A DNA stretch of 64,000 nucleotides, from assembly GCA_051208045.1 (NCBI GenBank), contig JBPJFY010000005.1:62001-126000 (forward strand), written 5' to 3'. This document shows, one piece after another, positions 42,473 to 51,540 of this stretch. A model generated the notes under the pieces. The model did no database searches and had not been told where the DNA came from. It saw only the letters and a program-made list of their open reading frames with translations. A program made the translations under genes and the position numbers. The stretch is from LZORAL124-50-18 sp051208045. Lineage in GTDB: Bacteria > Pseudomonadota > Gammaproteobacteria > Pseudomonadales > Oleiphilaceae. Position 1 is the first letter of the stretch, and the number at the start of each line of letters is the position of its first letter.

Positions 42473-43726
42473 TCATCCGAAGAGGCCGGCAGACTGATAA
42501 TTATGGTCCGGCAGAACCGTACTCAAACTGTTGCTCACCATATGCTGACTGAGGATGTCACCCAAAACGTCGCGGTAGTCCGTCGCCATGGCAAGGTACC
42601 GCCCGCTTTGCAGCGCGCTGGCGTCCAAGCCGGGCCAGGTGCCGTATAGCCCCCCATTAACGCCTCCCCCGATGGCAAACCAGCACGACGCGTAGCCGTG
42701 GTCTGTACCCCGGCTGCCATTTTCGTGGGCTGTACGTCCGAACTCGGTGCACGTAAGCAGTACAACGTCCTGCATGCGCGGCCCAAGATCAGTGACAAAG
42801 GCATTGATGACGCTGCCAAATCGTTGCAACGCGGTGTAATGGCGTCCACCTACCGCACCGCCACCCTGGTCCGAGTGCGTGTCCCACCCCCCGATACTGA
42901 CCGTCGCGGCTTCCAGACCGACGCCAGCCTTAATGATCTGGGCCAGTTGACGCATCTGCCGACTGGTACCGTCATTGCCATAACTGGCGCCGTTTTCCGG
43001 TACATAGGTGGAGGCATCAATGTCGCGTAATGCGCTGAGATCATCAATCATTTTGCGTCCGAACTGTTGCAGCAGCGAGCGATAGGCGCGGCCATCCGCA
43101 CTCAGGTCATCATAGGAGCGCGACAGGTTGGACAGCAAGGTCGCACTTTCAGATTCCGGAATCCCGAGATTGAACGTTGACAGGTCATTGATTGCCGAGA
43201 CGGTGACACTGCCACGCAACGCCTGGGCGGTGTCGGAACCGAAACTGGCGGCCCGCACGTCGCCCGGTCCCGGTGTGACCTGCAGATAGCGATTCAACCA
43301 GCCATCGATGTTCCTGCTTGCGTAGGCAGATTCAATGTATTGTTGCGAATCGAAGTGTGACCGGCTCGCGTTGGGGTAGTGCACTGCCGGCAGAATGGCC
43401 AGACGATTGGCATCATACAGCGGCTTCAGGTCTGACAATGCCGGGTGCAGGCCAAAGAAACCATTCAGGTCCAGCGCAGCGGCAGGGTCCGCCGCATTGG
43501 GAGGGGCAATGGCGATCGTACTTCGCAGACCATAGTAATCATTGTCGCCATAGGGAACGACCGTGTTAAGGCCATCACAGCCACCGCGTTGAAACAACAC
43601 CACCAGCGTTTTTCCTGCCGCTGCGTGGGCCAACTTTATTTTTGGCGAAAATGGATTTCCAGAGAGTGCGGCCATACCCGCTACCGTGGAGGTCGCCATC
43701 GTTTTCAGGAATTTTCTTCTGTTCAT
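42473..43726 (-). CDS. DUF1501 Tat-exported protein
   Basis: The ATG at 43726 gives a twin-arginine signal (MNRRKFLKTMATSTVAGMAA) and a 417-residue product with the DUF1501 pattern: KTLVVLFQRGGCDGLNTVVP, then HYPNASRSHFDSQQYIESAY, IGGWDTHSDQGG and TEFGRTAHENGSRGTDHGYA. DUF1501 proteins fold like sulfatases/phosphatases and are exported folded; the reaction is not established. The gene begins 21 bases after the stop of the DUF1800 gene. This pair is conserved in many bacteria, and the Tat machinery needed for export is encoded at 57.4-58.9 kb. Confidence 0.92.
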   Translation of the reverse strand: MNRRKFLKTMATSTVAGMAALSGNPFSPKIKLAHAAAGKTLVVLFQRGGCDGLNTVVPYGDNDYYGLRSTIAIAPPNAADPAAALDLNGFFGLHPALSDLKPLYDANRLAILPAVHYPNASRSHFDSQQYIESAYASRNIDGWLNRYLQVTPGPGDVRAASFGSDTAQALRGSVTVSAINDLSTFNLGIPESESATLLSNLSRSYDDLSADGRAYRSLLQQFGRKMIDDLSALRDIDASTYVPENGASYGNDGTSRQMRQLAQIIKAGVGLEAATVSIGGWDTHSDQGGGAVGGRHYTALQRFGSVINAFVTDLGPRMQDVVLLTCTEFGRTAHENGSRGTDHGYASCWFAIGGGVNGGLYGTWPGLDASALQSGRYLAMATDYRDVLGDILSQHMVSNSLSTVLPDHNYQSAGLFG

Positions 43727-43747
43727 GATCGTATGCTCCTGCACGTT

Positions 43748-46700
43748 TTACTGGAATTGATAACCGGGGAAACTCATGACATGGCCGAGTAACCGTCTCA
43801 GCAATATCTCGGCTTCCGGCGCATTTCTGTCAAAGGCCACGCCATTATCGTTGAGTATTTCCAGACCGATCTGAAATTCGGTCTCGGTGTAGTCTCCACC
43901 CATGGCAATGTCGAAGAAGAAGGCGACAATCGCTTCAGCCGATGTCAGGTTGGCATCCGAAATCAGTTGCATCACATCAATGTAGTTACTGCTTGACGCA
44001 TTGAAGTTGAACGCGACCTGATTGACGAAGCGATTGCGTTGCAGGATCAGGTTACTGTTGATCCAATCCGCGCTGTCTTCGGAGTTTCCGGTCGGTACGG
44101 GATAGCTGAACAGGGTCATGCCCATGTTGCGCAAAGCGCTGTCCATCGCTGACTGACTGAAATTGGCGGAGTAATTTCGAATCACACTGCTTAACAATTC
44201 CAGCGGTGTTTTGATCTTGCTTCTGAAATTACTGGCCGAACTGAACTCGGGAGACTGCACCAGGGCTTCCACTGCCGTGCTGATGCGACCATTAGAGGTT
44301 TGCCAGGCGGCTTCACAGGCACTCAGTGTGCTGGCGGCCGGAGCTTCACTCACCAGCAACACGGCCAGCTTCTCACAGGTACGTGCAATGGTCGCCGGAT
44401 GCATCGCCAGTACATCGAGCATGGTTTCACCTTCGCTCAATCCGGTGCCGGAGAGGCTGGTACCCATGACGACTTTGCTGGTGTAGTCATGCTGTGCAGC
44501 GTTGAAGAAGAACTGATTGTTCTGCACGTGCCAGCCGGTAAACACCTTGGCAAGTTCGGCAATGTCAGTTGACGTATAGCCGCCATCCACGCCCACGGTG
44601 TGCAGTTCCAGCAGTTCCCGCGCATAGTTTTCGTTTGGTGCGCCCTGTACATTTTCTGCGTTGTTCAGGTAATAAATCATCGCCGGGCTTTTAGCGCTGA
44701 CTTCCAGCAGGTCACGGAAGCGGCCGAGCGCGTGTTGTCGGAAACCATTGTTTTCCGCCACCTCCAGCGCTACCGAATCGTGGGCATAGAAGTTCGTGTT
44801 GAAGTGGTTTTCCCAGAATTGGGTGAGCACTTCCTGCAATTGTCGCTCGCTGAACAACATGTGCTGAATCGCCCAGAATCTTAAGTCGGTGAGCGACTGA
44901 GGCTGATAGCCTGCGATAAACAGGTCAAACACTGAGTTATCAATGGTGTTTGGATTCAGTTGCTCTTGCAGAAATGCGCTGGCACCGATGATTTGAATAC
45001 GGTTGCGCAGATCGGGTGTTGAACCGAACGTCAATCTGCTCAGCATCTGTTCTGCTTCGTGCTCGACGGGTGCAATCGGGAATGCTGCAGTAATGGTGGT
45101 GGTATGACCAGCTTCATCACCGGCAGTCAGTTGCACCTGCAGCGACTGCCCGGGCGTTAACTGCCCGTTTCGCAGCACAAGCTCCCATTGACCCGTCTGG
45201 GCATCAAACTGCACGGTCTGATTCTGAAAGACCGTACCCAGACTGCCATCGATAGCGGTGGCGACCAATGAGGTGACGGCAACATCATCCGCGACCGTGC
45301 CCATGAAAATGACGCCGGTTTTAGGGATCGCACTGCCGTTGACATGAGAGGTGAGGGCCAGTGTGGGAGCTTCCACGTCTGTAATCTGCGGGCCCACCTG
45401 ATAAATGGCGGACAGGGAAGTGGCGTTGTTATTGCCATCCAGTGCAGTGATCGTCAGTTCGATGGCGGAGTCCGGCACGAGCAGAGATTGTGCCACGGCG
45501 AGTTGCCACAGCCCGGTTACAGCACTGTATTCGGCCTCCAGCGTGGTGGCGGTTTGTCCGGGTGGCGAGATTGTCGCGCTGATCTGACTGATCAGGTTGT
45601 TGTCACTGGCCGTACCACTGAGGACAAATCCTCTGGAAGAGACTTCCTGTCCCACCACGGGATCGGTAATGGCTAACTCGGGAAACTCTGTATCCGGCCG
45701 GTCGGTGTCGCCCTGGGTGATGCCGAATGCAAACGGGCCTTCTGCAACGATCACTCCGCTGTAGTAATGTTTGTTTTCACCGAAGGGATTGCTGGTTTTT
45801 AACACGTAGCGATCGCCGGTGCGCAGCCCTTCCAGGTCAAAAATGATGGCACCGGTGGTGTCGGTCGTTGCCTGCTTGTACCAATTGAATCCGCCATCGT
45901 CTTGAGCGATGTAGGCGGTCACTTTCTGGTTTACGATGGGATTCTGGTTGGTTTCATCAAACAAGCGCACGGGTACGCCACCGACTGAAAAGTCAAACTG
46001 GCCATAGCTGGTGATGACGGAGCTGTAGGTGTATCCACCATTGTATGGCTGGGTCTTGAGATAGTATTCGGTGCCGGCTGTGATACCGCTGAGATCAAAG
46101 GTGACCAGGCCCTGTGCATCCGTCGTACGGCGCGTAATCCAACTGTTCGAGCCATCCGGATTTTTGCGATAGACGGTGACCTCCTGATTGGGCAGGGTTT
46201 GCCCGCTGAGGGCATTCAGCAGTCGCACGGTCACAGGGGGATTGCCCACCAGAAACACGTGATTGCCTGCCTGCACAATGGGATCGCTGTACTGGGTTTC
46301 GCCGGAGACGGTGCTGGCGGTGCTCAGCCGGTACGAGTGTGTGCCGTTCAGTTCAGGCAGGTCGATGCGAAGCTTTCCTGCGGTGTCGGTCACTGCACTG
46401 CCAAACCATTTCCACTTGCCTTCATCATTCAAGCGGCTGATGGTCACTTTGGTATCAGCCAGGGGATTTTGAGCACTGCTGCTTCCATTCAAGACGGTCA
46501 CGCGTACCGTGCCCAGAGCCAGTTGGTAGTCGCCGGGCTGGGTAAAATCCTGAGACTGCCAGGCGTAGCTGTTAAACGGTTTGGCGTATAAATAATACGT
46601 GCGCCCGTCACCCAGACCTTCCAGATCCAGTGTGAGCGCGCCGCTGTTGTCTGTTTCCTTGCGGGTGTGCCATTTTTTCCCACCATCGGCCAAGCGTTCA

Positions 46701-47944
46701 TACACGGTCACAGAGACCGCCGACAGGGGTGTTCTGGTCTCATCATCTACCAGCACAACACTCAGGGGCAGGTTGCCCACCACAAAATCGTAGCTTCCTG
46801 CCTGAGTGATTTCCGGACCATATTTGGTGCTGTTGTCCAGAGGGCTTTTGGTTTTTAAACGATAGCGCTGGCCGTCGCGGAGTGCGGGCAGGTTGAGCTT
46901 CAATTGCCCTTGCGCGTCGGTGGTGGCCTTGCTGAACCAGCCAAATTTGCCGTCTTCCTTGAAACGCTCGATGTAAACTTCCTGATCCGCGAGCGGTGCG
47001 GCTGGCTGGGTGTTTCCGTTTTTCACGGTCACCTGAACATCGCCAATCATCCATTGGGTTTCTGCCGGCGTGGTGAACAGGTCGGAATACGCGGTAAAGC
47101 CATTGTACACTGACGTTTTTAGGTAGTAGTTGCGGCCACTGCCCAGTCCGTCCAGATCAAATTGAACCAGCCCCTGCGCATCGGTTTTTAGGCGGGTTGT
47201 CCAGCGATTGGAACCGTCAGCCAGCTTTTCATAGGCGGTCACTTCGATATCGGAGAGGTGACTCTGTGTGGTGGCATCTTTCACTCTGACTGCCAACGGA
47301 GCATTGCCAACAATAAATGAAAAGGGTCCTTCAGCGGTAATGGCATCGCTGTACTTGGATTGCCCATTGATCGGACTCTTGGCCGACAGACGATAGGTTG
47401 TACCGCTGTTCAGTCCTGGCAGGTCGAGACGAATCACGCCACTCGTATCTGTCGTGATGCCGGTGTACCACTTGTATTTGCCTTCGTCATTCAGATACTG
47501 AACGGAAACGCCCGTCTCCGCGAGCGGCGGATTTCCCGGCGTGGTGCCATCCAGAATGGTTGCGCGGAAGCTGCCAATGGGCCACTGCTGAGAGGTGTCG
47601 CTATCACTTATTGTCAGTTCTGAGCGATAGTTATTGAACACTTTGGTTTTGAACCGATAGTGCTCTGAGGCGGCTAAATCGGGGAGCGCAAATGAAGCCA
47701 CGCCTTCTGCTGAGCTGTAGGCCTTGGCCTTCCAGTGCGCGCTGCCGCTGGATGAAACCACGTAGGCATCCACGCGATAATCGGCCAGTGGGCTCAGCGT
47801 TTCACCATCCACCAGCGATAATGTCACATTGCCCGCCCAGGCGGCGTGGCAAAATAGCAGGCTGATAAAGACGAAGATTCGGAAAAGCCCCGTTTCGATT
47901 TGGTTGGTATGGGGCGGCTGCCCCTTCCTGAGTCGGTACATCAT
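43748..47944 (-). CDS. giant DUF1800 protein with eight repeated beta domains
   Basis: The 1398-residue secreted protein starts with a signal peptide (about 1-37, ending AAWAG). Eight domains of about 87 residues follow (about 38-742). Types A and B alternate through repeats 1-7 (A-B-A-B-A-B-A) and the eighth is again A-like. Type A reads like TDAQGLVQFDLDGLGSGRNY and type B like TDAQGQLKLNLPALRDGQRY, so the array probably grew by duplicating an A-B pair. Two Ig-like domains come next (ELAITDPVVGQEVSSRGFVL, then LALTSHVNGSAIPKTGVIFM). The DUF1800 domain fills about 985-1398 (AEQMLSRLTFGSTPDLRNRI, HFNTNFYAHDS, YARELLELHTVGVDGGYT). It is followed by its usual partner, DUF1501. A cell-surface role is inferred from the repeats. 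Confidence 0.9.
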   Translation of the reverse strand: MMYRLRKGQPPHTNQIETGLFRIFVFISLLFCHAAWAGNVTLSLVDGETLSPLADYRVDAYVVSSSGSAHWKAKAYSSAEGVASFALPDLAASEHYRFKTKVFNNYRSELTISDSDTSQQWPIGSFRATILDGTTPGNPPLAETGVSVQYLNDEGKYKWYTGITTDTSGVIRLDLPGLNSGTTYRLSAKSPINGQSKYSDAITAEGPFSFIVGNAPLAVRVKDATTQSHLSDIEVTAYEKLADGSNRWTTRLKTDAQGLVQFDLDGLGSGRNYYLKTSVYNGFTAYSDLFTTPAETQWMIGDVQVTVKNGNTQPAAPLADQEVYIERFKEDGKFGWFSKATTDAQGQLKLNLPALRDGQRYRLKTKSPLDNSTKYGPEITQAGSYDFVVGNLPLSVVLVDDETRTPLSAVSVTVYERLADGGKKWHTRKETDNSGALTLDLEGLGDGRTYYLYAKPFNSYAWQSQDFTQPGDYQLALGTVRVTVLNGSSSAQNPLADTKVTISRLNDEGKWKWFGSAVTDTAGKLRIDLPELNGTHSYRLSTASTVSGETQYSDPIVQAGNHVFLVGNPPVTVRLLNALSGQTLPNQEVTVYRKNPDGSNSWITRRTTDAQGLVTFDLSGITAGTEYYLKTQPYNGGYTYSSVITSYGQFDFSVGGVPVRLFDETNQNPIVNQKVTAYIAQDDGGFNWYKQATTDTTGAIIFDLEGLRTGDRYVLKTSNPFGENKHYYSGVIVAEGPFAFGITQGDTDRPDTEFPELAITDPVVGQEVSSRGFVLSGTASDNNLISQISATISPPGQTATTLEAEYSAVTGLWQLAVAQSLLVPDSAIELTITALDGNNNATSLSAIYQVGPQITDVEAPTLALTSHVNGSAIPKTGVIFMGTVADDVAVTSLVATAIDGSLGTVFQNQTVQFDAQTGQWELVLRNGQLTPGQSLQVQLTAGDEAGHTTTITAAFPIAPVEHEAEQMLSRLTFGSTPDLRNRIQIIGASAFLQEQLNPNTIDNSVFDLFIAGYQPQSLTDLRFWAIQHMLFSERQLQEVLTQFWENHFNTNFYAHDSVALEVAENNGFRQHALGRFRDLLEVSAKSPAMIYYLNNAENVQGAPNENYARELLELHTVGVDGGYTSTDIAELAKVFTGWHVQNNQFFFNAAQHDYTSKVVMGTSLSGTGLSEGETMLDVLAMHPATIARTCEKLAVLLVSEAPAASTLSACEAAWQTSNGRISTAVEALVQSPEFSSASNFRSKIKTPLELLSSVIRNYSANFSQSAMDSALRNMGMTLFSYPVPTGNSEDSADWINSNLILQRNRFVNQVAFNFNASSSNYIDVMQLISDANLTSAEAIVAFFFDIAMGGDYTETEFQIGLEILNDNGVAFDRNAPEAEILLRRLLGHVMSFPGYQFQ

Positions 47945-48506
47945 GTTAAATCCCTCTTAAGCTCCGTGAAAACAGGTTCCGTGATGCTTGTATCTTCCAT
48001 TTTTGAAACACATGTCATTTTTATTATATAAATCAATGAGTTCCAGCATCTCAATTTGCAGTATAGCGAAAAAGATCGACAGAGTTGACTGAATTATGCT
48101 CAGGGTTCACGTTGCCGATGCGCACCGGTTCCGGTTTTGGGGTAACGCTTTGTAACTGGTGACTCGGGTCACAGGAATTATGAGACCTCCGGATGAATTG
48201 TCGTCTCCCTGACAGTTGGATGTCGGCGGGAAAGCGCATTGGGAATTTGTGGCCTGGTTAACAGTCTGAAGTTGCCTCCCTCGATACACTTTTTTAAAAC
48301 GTGACAGGGTGTCACATTAAAAAAGTCCCAGTAAAAATTTGTACGAAAGTGCAGATTGAGAGACGAATCACAATTCGTAAAGAAAACTGTGTGATGACGC
48401 GAACTGTGACTCGATTGACGCAATCGGTGAGCGCGTTTGATGAGTCTCTACATTATGATGGACATTCCTTACAAAAACTTACAAAAGCAGAGCAAGGCGA
48501 ATCTCG
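47945..48506. other. 562-base intergenic region between divergent genes
   Basis: This space separates the DUF1800 gene (minus) and the DUF2156 gene (plus). It holds a strong inverted repeat (48289-48325) and a short ORF (48394-48510) that overlaps the DUF2156 start, both listed separately. The first half is AT-rich near 48000-48050 and probably carries the DUF1800 promoter. No RNA gene was recognised. Confidence 0.4.
48289..48325. promoter_or_regulatory. long inverted repeat GTGACA-ggg-TGTCAC with A/T arms
   Basis: GTGACA (48301-48306) and TGTCAC (48310-48315) flank GGG; the outer arms CTTTTTTAA (48289-48297) and TTAAAAAAG (48317-48325) are also complementary, with small asymmetries between. 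It could be a bidirectional terminator, for example of an unseen small RNA, or an operator about 180 bases before the DUF2156 gene. Confidence 0.55.
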
Positions 48507-48510
48507 ATGA
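48394..48510 (+). CDS. possible 38-residue upstream ORF coupled to DUF2156
   Basis: An ORF from ATG 48394 (MTRTVTRLTQSVSAFDESLH at its start) ends in a TGA at 48508-48510 that overlaps the DUF2156 ATG as ATGA. No good ribosome binding site precedes it. It could be a coupled leader ORF or chance. Confidence 0.25.
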   Translation: MTRTVTRLTQSVSAFDESLHYDGHSLQKLTKAEQGESR

Positions 48511-49592
48511 GCAATCAACCCGTCATTTCAGAATCCATGACATCGGACTACGGCACAGCAGAAGCCGTGTTGCCGGTGGCACTCAGTCACCTGGACTCGC
48601 CAGCAAAGTTGGCAGAAGCATCGGGTGTTGGTGAATTTTCTGAATCAGAGCGCATTGCTTATTTGAAGCGCTACGGGGGCCATGTACTGTCTTTCTGCTC
48701 CATGCAGCCGGATATGCGCTATTTTGATATGCCGGGCATCGGCTACATGAGCTTTATGAAGAGCTTTACCGGTAAACCTTTTTTACTGGGTGACCCCGTG
48801 TGTGCGCGGGAGCATATGCCGTTGATGCTGGATGCCTTCCTGAAAAAGTACCCGAACGCGGTATTTTGCCAGGTGACTCAGCACGTGATGCAGCACCTGA
48901 ATAAAGCACACCGCTATTTTGGAACTCAGATGGGTTCCCAGTCTCAGATTGACCTTTCACGATGGGACCTCAAAGGGAAAAAGAAGCAGGTGATTCGTAC
49001 CGCAATCAATCAGGCCAAGAAAAAAGGCGTGGTAGTGCATGAATCGTTTTGTGCGGACCAAACCAAAGAGATTTCAGAAAGCTGGATTAAAACACGCAAA
49101 GTGAAAAGCCAGGAAATTCGTTTCCTTATTCGCCCACTCGTGATGCCTTACTCTGAGGGTGTGCGGAGCTTCTATGCTTATGTCGATGACAAGCCGGTGG
49201 GTTTCGTATTCTTTGATCCCATTTATGAGCACAACCGAATTGTCAGTTATGTGCCCAATATTTCACGCTCCAGTGTTGAGTTCAATCAGGGGCTGTTCTA
49301 TACCATCATGAGTCATGCCATGGAGGTCTTTCAGTCGGAAGGGTTGAACCGACTGGATTTGGGATTGATTCCCATGAGTATGGCGAAAACGGACGAGGCT
49401 CAGGAAAGCCGCTGGGTCAAGAATGCGATGCGCTTATGCTACAAGCATGCAAACTTTTTGTATAACTTTAAAGGCATCGAGTTCACCAAGTCTCGCTTCC
49501 GTGGGGAAGTTGAGCGCACCTACATTTGCCACAAGCGGGCCGTTCCTCTGTTTGATTTCATTGGCATGTTCAAGATATTACGCGTGATCTAG
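48507..49592 (+). CDS. DUF2156 (phosphatidylglycerol lysyltransferase-like) protein
   Basis: The 361-residue protein matches the DUF2156 domain, the catalytic half of MprF-like aminoacyl-phosphatidylglycerol synthases. It has tandem GNAT-like folds, seen in YMSFMKSFTGKPFLLGDPVC, then KKKQVIRTAINQAKKKGVVV and NRLDLGLIPMSMAKTDEAQE. The N-terminal membrane domain of MprF is absent, so it is a soluble stand-alone enzyme. It would transfer an amino acid from aminoacyl-tRNA or act on another acceptor; the substrate is not known. A clear terminator follows at 49608-49643. Confidence 0.82.
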   Translation: MSNQPVISESMTSDYGTAEAVLPVALSHLDSPAKLAEASGVGEFSESERIAYLKRYGGHVLSFCSMQPDMRYFDMPGIGYMSFMKSFTGKPFLLGDPVCAREHMPLMLDAFLKKYPNAVFCQVTQHVMQHLNKAHRYFGTQMGSQSQIDLSRWDLKGKKKQVIRTAINQAKKKGVVVHESFCADQTKEISESWIKTRKVKSQEIRFLIRPLVMPYSEGVRSFYAYVDDKPVGFVFFDPIYEHNRIVSYVPNISRSSVEFNQGLFYTIMSHAMEVFQSEGLNRLDLGLIPMSMAKTDEAQESRWVKNAMRLCYKHANFLYNFKGIEFTKSRFRGEVERTYICHKRAVPLFDFIGMFKILRVI

Positions 49593-49607
49593 CCATCGAA
49601 CGAACGT

Positions 49608-49643
49608 AAAAAACCGGGTAGCCATTCAAGCTCCCGGTTTTTT
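49608..49643. terminator. bidirectional terminator after the DUF2156 gene
   Basis: AAAAAACCGGG (49608-49618) and CCCGGTTTTTT (49633-49643) are perfect arms around a 14-base loop. The A run and T run make it suitable for both this gene and the convergent lipase gene ending at 49673. Confidence 0.85.
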
Positions 49644-49672
49644 GTGCGCCTTACTTTCTTATCTATCAGCCA

Positions 49673-50728
49673 TTACGCAAAGTTTCTGTTTTCCAGCTGG
49701 TAGGTGAATACATGCCAGGCATGATTCAACACGGACTCTGCCAGTTTCGCGGTGTTCGTCCAGTCAGGAATCAGCCAGCCACCAAAGTCGGCACGGTCAT
49801 TCACACCCTGTAACCATACGGTGTCACCGTACTGACGGGTTTGACCCAGTAAACCATTACCCAGGGTGCTGTCATCCTGTCGACCGTTCCAGTCAGAGAG
49901 CCAGTCGCCTTTCACATTCACATTGGTGATATTCGCAGCATTTGCCGTATTCAGGTTGTTGTTGCTGATGGTGCCATCTGAAACGCCGGCGGCATCAAAT
50001 ACAATCGCTTCATTCCCGGTCGCTAAGGCTGCTGCGGTAGCTAATCCGCCGCCCAGGCTGTGCCCCGTGAACGAGAGTTGCTTGTTTGTGCCGTTTTCAG
50101 CATTGTATTGATCCAACTGTGCCTGTAAGTCCCGACCCAGGGCAATCGCACCTTCGTACTGTTCGGAATCACCAAAGACCTGTTCTACGTTTTCAGCCCA
50201 ATCTTCCAGCGAAAGGGGCTCTGTGCCCCGGAAAGCCACCACCATGTCGCCGGTATCGGTGTTTTCAAACACTTTGTAATCCAGGCCCTGGTCATTGCCA
50301 AACCACCAGTCTATGTCATTGCCAGTGCTGCTGACTTCACGGTAGTTGGGAGTGTCAAACTCCTGATCGCGAATGTCACGAATACCGCCGAACAGGGCCA
50401 TGCCCGTTTCTGCCACGACGGTGTCATCCCAGTCATACACTTGAGACGACAACTTGGCGAAATCCAATGTTTTTTCATAGTCCGCTTGAGTCATGCCGGC
50501 CGGTAAACCGTCGTTGGCAGCACTTGTTGCTGCACTGGTGACCAGGCTTGAGGCACGATGAGATGCGGTAGTGGAAAGGGCAGGGGAGGGCGAGATGGCT
50601 TGTGATAAGCCTGCTTCGCGTCCACCATCAACCCGACCCTCAATGAGGTTACCGACGTGGCTGACCACATTCTTAACGGCGTTCGTTACGGTTGATGCGA
50701 TGTTTTCCACTAAGTTTGATATAAACAT
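49673..50728 (-). CDS. class 3 lipase domain protein
   Basis: The 351-residue protein has the lipase class 3 core: DMVVAFRGTEPLSLEDWAEN (near residue 165), the nucleophile elbow FTGHSLGGGLATAAALATGN (near residue 222) and a likely Asp/His pair in the last third (VKGDWLSDWN and the HAWHVFTYQL end). Residues 1-100 are low-complexity and helical (MFISNLVENIASTVTNAVKN). There is no Sec signal peptide. Secretion by a type I system is possible but no RTX repeats are present. GAGGAGAG precedes the ATG. Likely acts on acylglycerols or phospholipids. Confidence 0.85.
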   Translation of the reverse strand: MFISNLVENIASTVTNAVKNVVSHVGNLIEGRVDGGREAGLSQAISPSPALSTTASHRASSLVTSAATSAANDGLPAGMTQADYEKTLDFAKLSSQVYDWDDTVVAETGMALFGGIRDIRDQEFDTPNYREVSSTGNDIDWWFGNDQGLDYKVFENTDTGDMVVAFRGTEPLSLEDWAENVEQVFGDSEQYEGAIALGRDLQAQLDQYNAENGTNKQLSFTGHSLGGGLATAAALATGNEAIVFDAAGVSDGTISNNNLNTANAANITNVNVKGDWLSDWNGRQDDSTLGNGLLGQTRQYGDTVWLQGVNDRADFGGWLIPDWTNTAKLAESVLNHAWHVFTYQLENRNFA

Positions 50729-50993
50729 TATTACTCTCCTCGGGGAATGCCCGCCAACCGGCGAGGCAATACTGATATTCCCTTATTTTTGTATTCATCA
50801 GATAAGGTGAGATGCCGCCATACCAGACACCAGGGGTGCTTATTTTTAGGCGGCATTGGTGAGTGTCGTTTCTGGTACGAAAGTTCCGTCGCAAATATGA
50901 CCATTGAGCACAAATTGTTATTGCTGCCCGATTTGTTTGGGATAAACTTCGGGGATCTGTTGGAAATGATATTGTTGAAAGGGAGTTTTTCGA

Positions 50994-51473
50994 ATGTATA
51001 AGTGGTTTACCCTTGCCGGGTTTGTGATGTTAACCGGGTGTGGCGGGAGTAGCTCTTCGGGGGATGTGGATTCCGCTGATGGCCAGTCTGCCTCGGCACT
51101 TGTGGGCACCTGGATCAGCAATTGTTCTCTGTTTGAGGATGATGGTTCTTACTATATTGATACATGGACTTTTACTGAGACGACCTACACCACGGACAGC
51201 GAATATTTTCATGATCACCTGTGCAGCAGCCCCAACGGACTGACTGACAGCTATCTTGGAGAGTATACGGAAGGTGCGCAGGAGATTGCGACCGATGGAG
51301 TGGAAGTCACGCGTATTGTGATGTCGTTCTGGAGCCCGTCCTGGCCATCCCATGTCGAGCCACAATCGTTGGAATTCATCTACCGGGTGACGGGTGCTGA
51401 CCTGCAGTTAGGTGATTACGTTGCCGGCGAATCCCCCAGCCTTGATCCGGACTACACGCTGGTCAGGCAATAA
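50994..51473 (+). CDS. small hypothetical lipoprotein
   Basis: The 159-residue product has a lipoprotein signal peptide (MYKWFTLAGFVMLTGCGGSS) with a lipobox LTGC, cysteine at about residue 16. A Ser/Gly linker is followed by a compact domain (ALVGTWISNCSLFEDDGSYY) that resembles lipocalin-like/copper-chaperone-type small beta barrels in general pattern only. GGGAG stands 8 bases before the ATG. A GC-rich inverted repeat follows (51488-51530). Function unknown. Confidence 0.75.
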   Translation: MYKWFTLAGFVMLTGCGGSSSSGDVDSADGQSASALVGTWISNCSLFEDDGSYYIDTWTFTETTYTTDSEYFHDHLCSSPNGLTDSYLGEYTEGAQEIATDGVEVTRIVMSFWSPSWPSHVEPQSLEFIYRVTGADLQLGDYVAGESPSLDPDYTLVRQ

Positions 51474-51487
51474 GTAGGCATTGCTCT

Positions 51488-51530
51488 CCCCCCACGGCTA
51501 CGCAGTATTGCCTGCGAACGCCGTGGGGGG
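51488..51530. terminator. GC-rich inverted repeat between convergent genes
   Basis: CCCCCCACGGC (51488-51498) and GCCGTGGGGGG (51520-51530) form a perfect 11-bp stem with a 21-base loop, in the gap between the lipoprotein gene and the convergent peroxiredoxin gene. It probably terminates one or both transcripts, although there is no T run. Confidence 0.6.
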
Positions 51531-51540
51531 CTCTCAGTGA

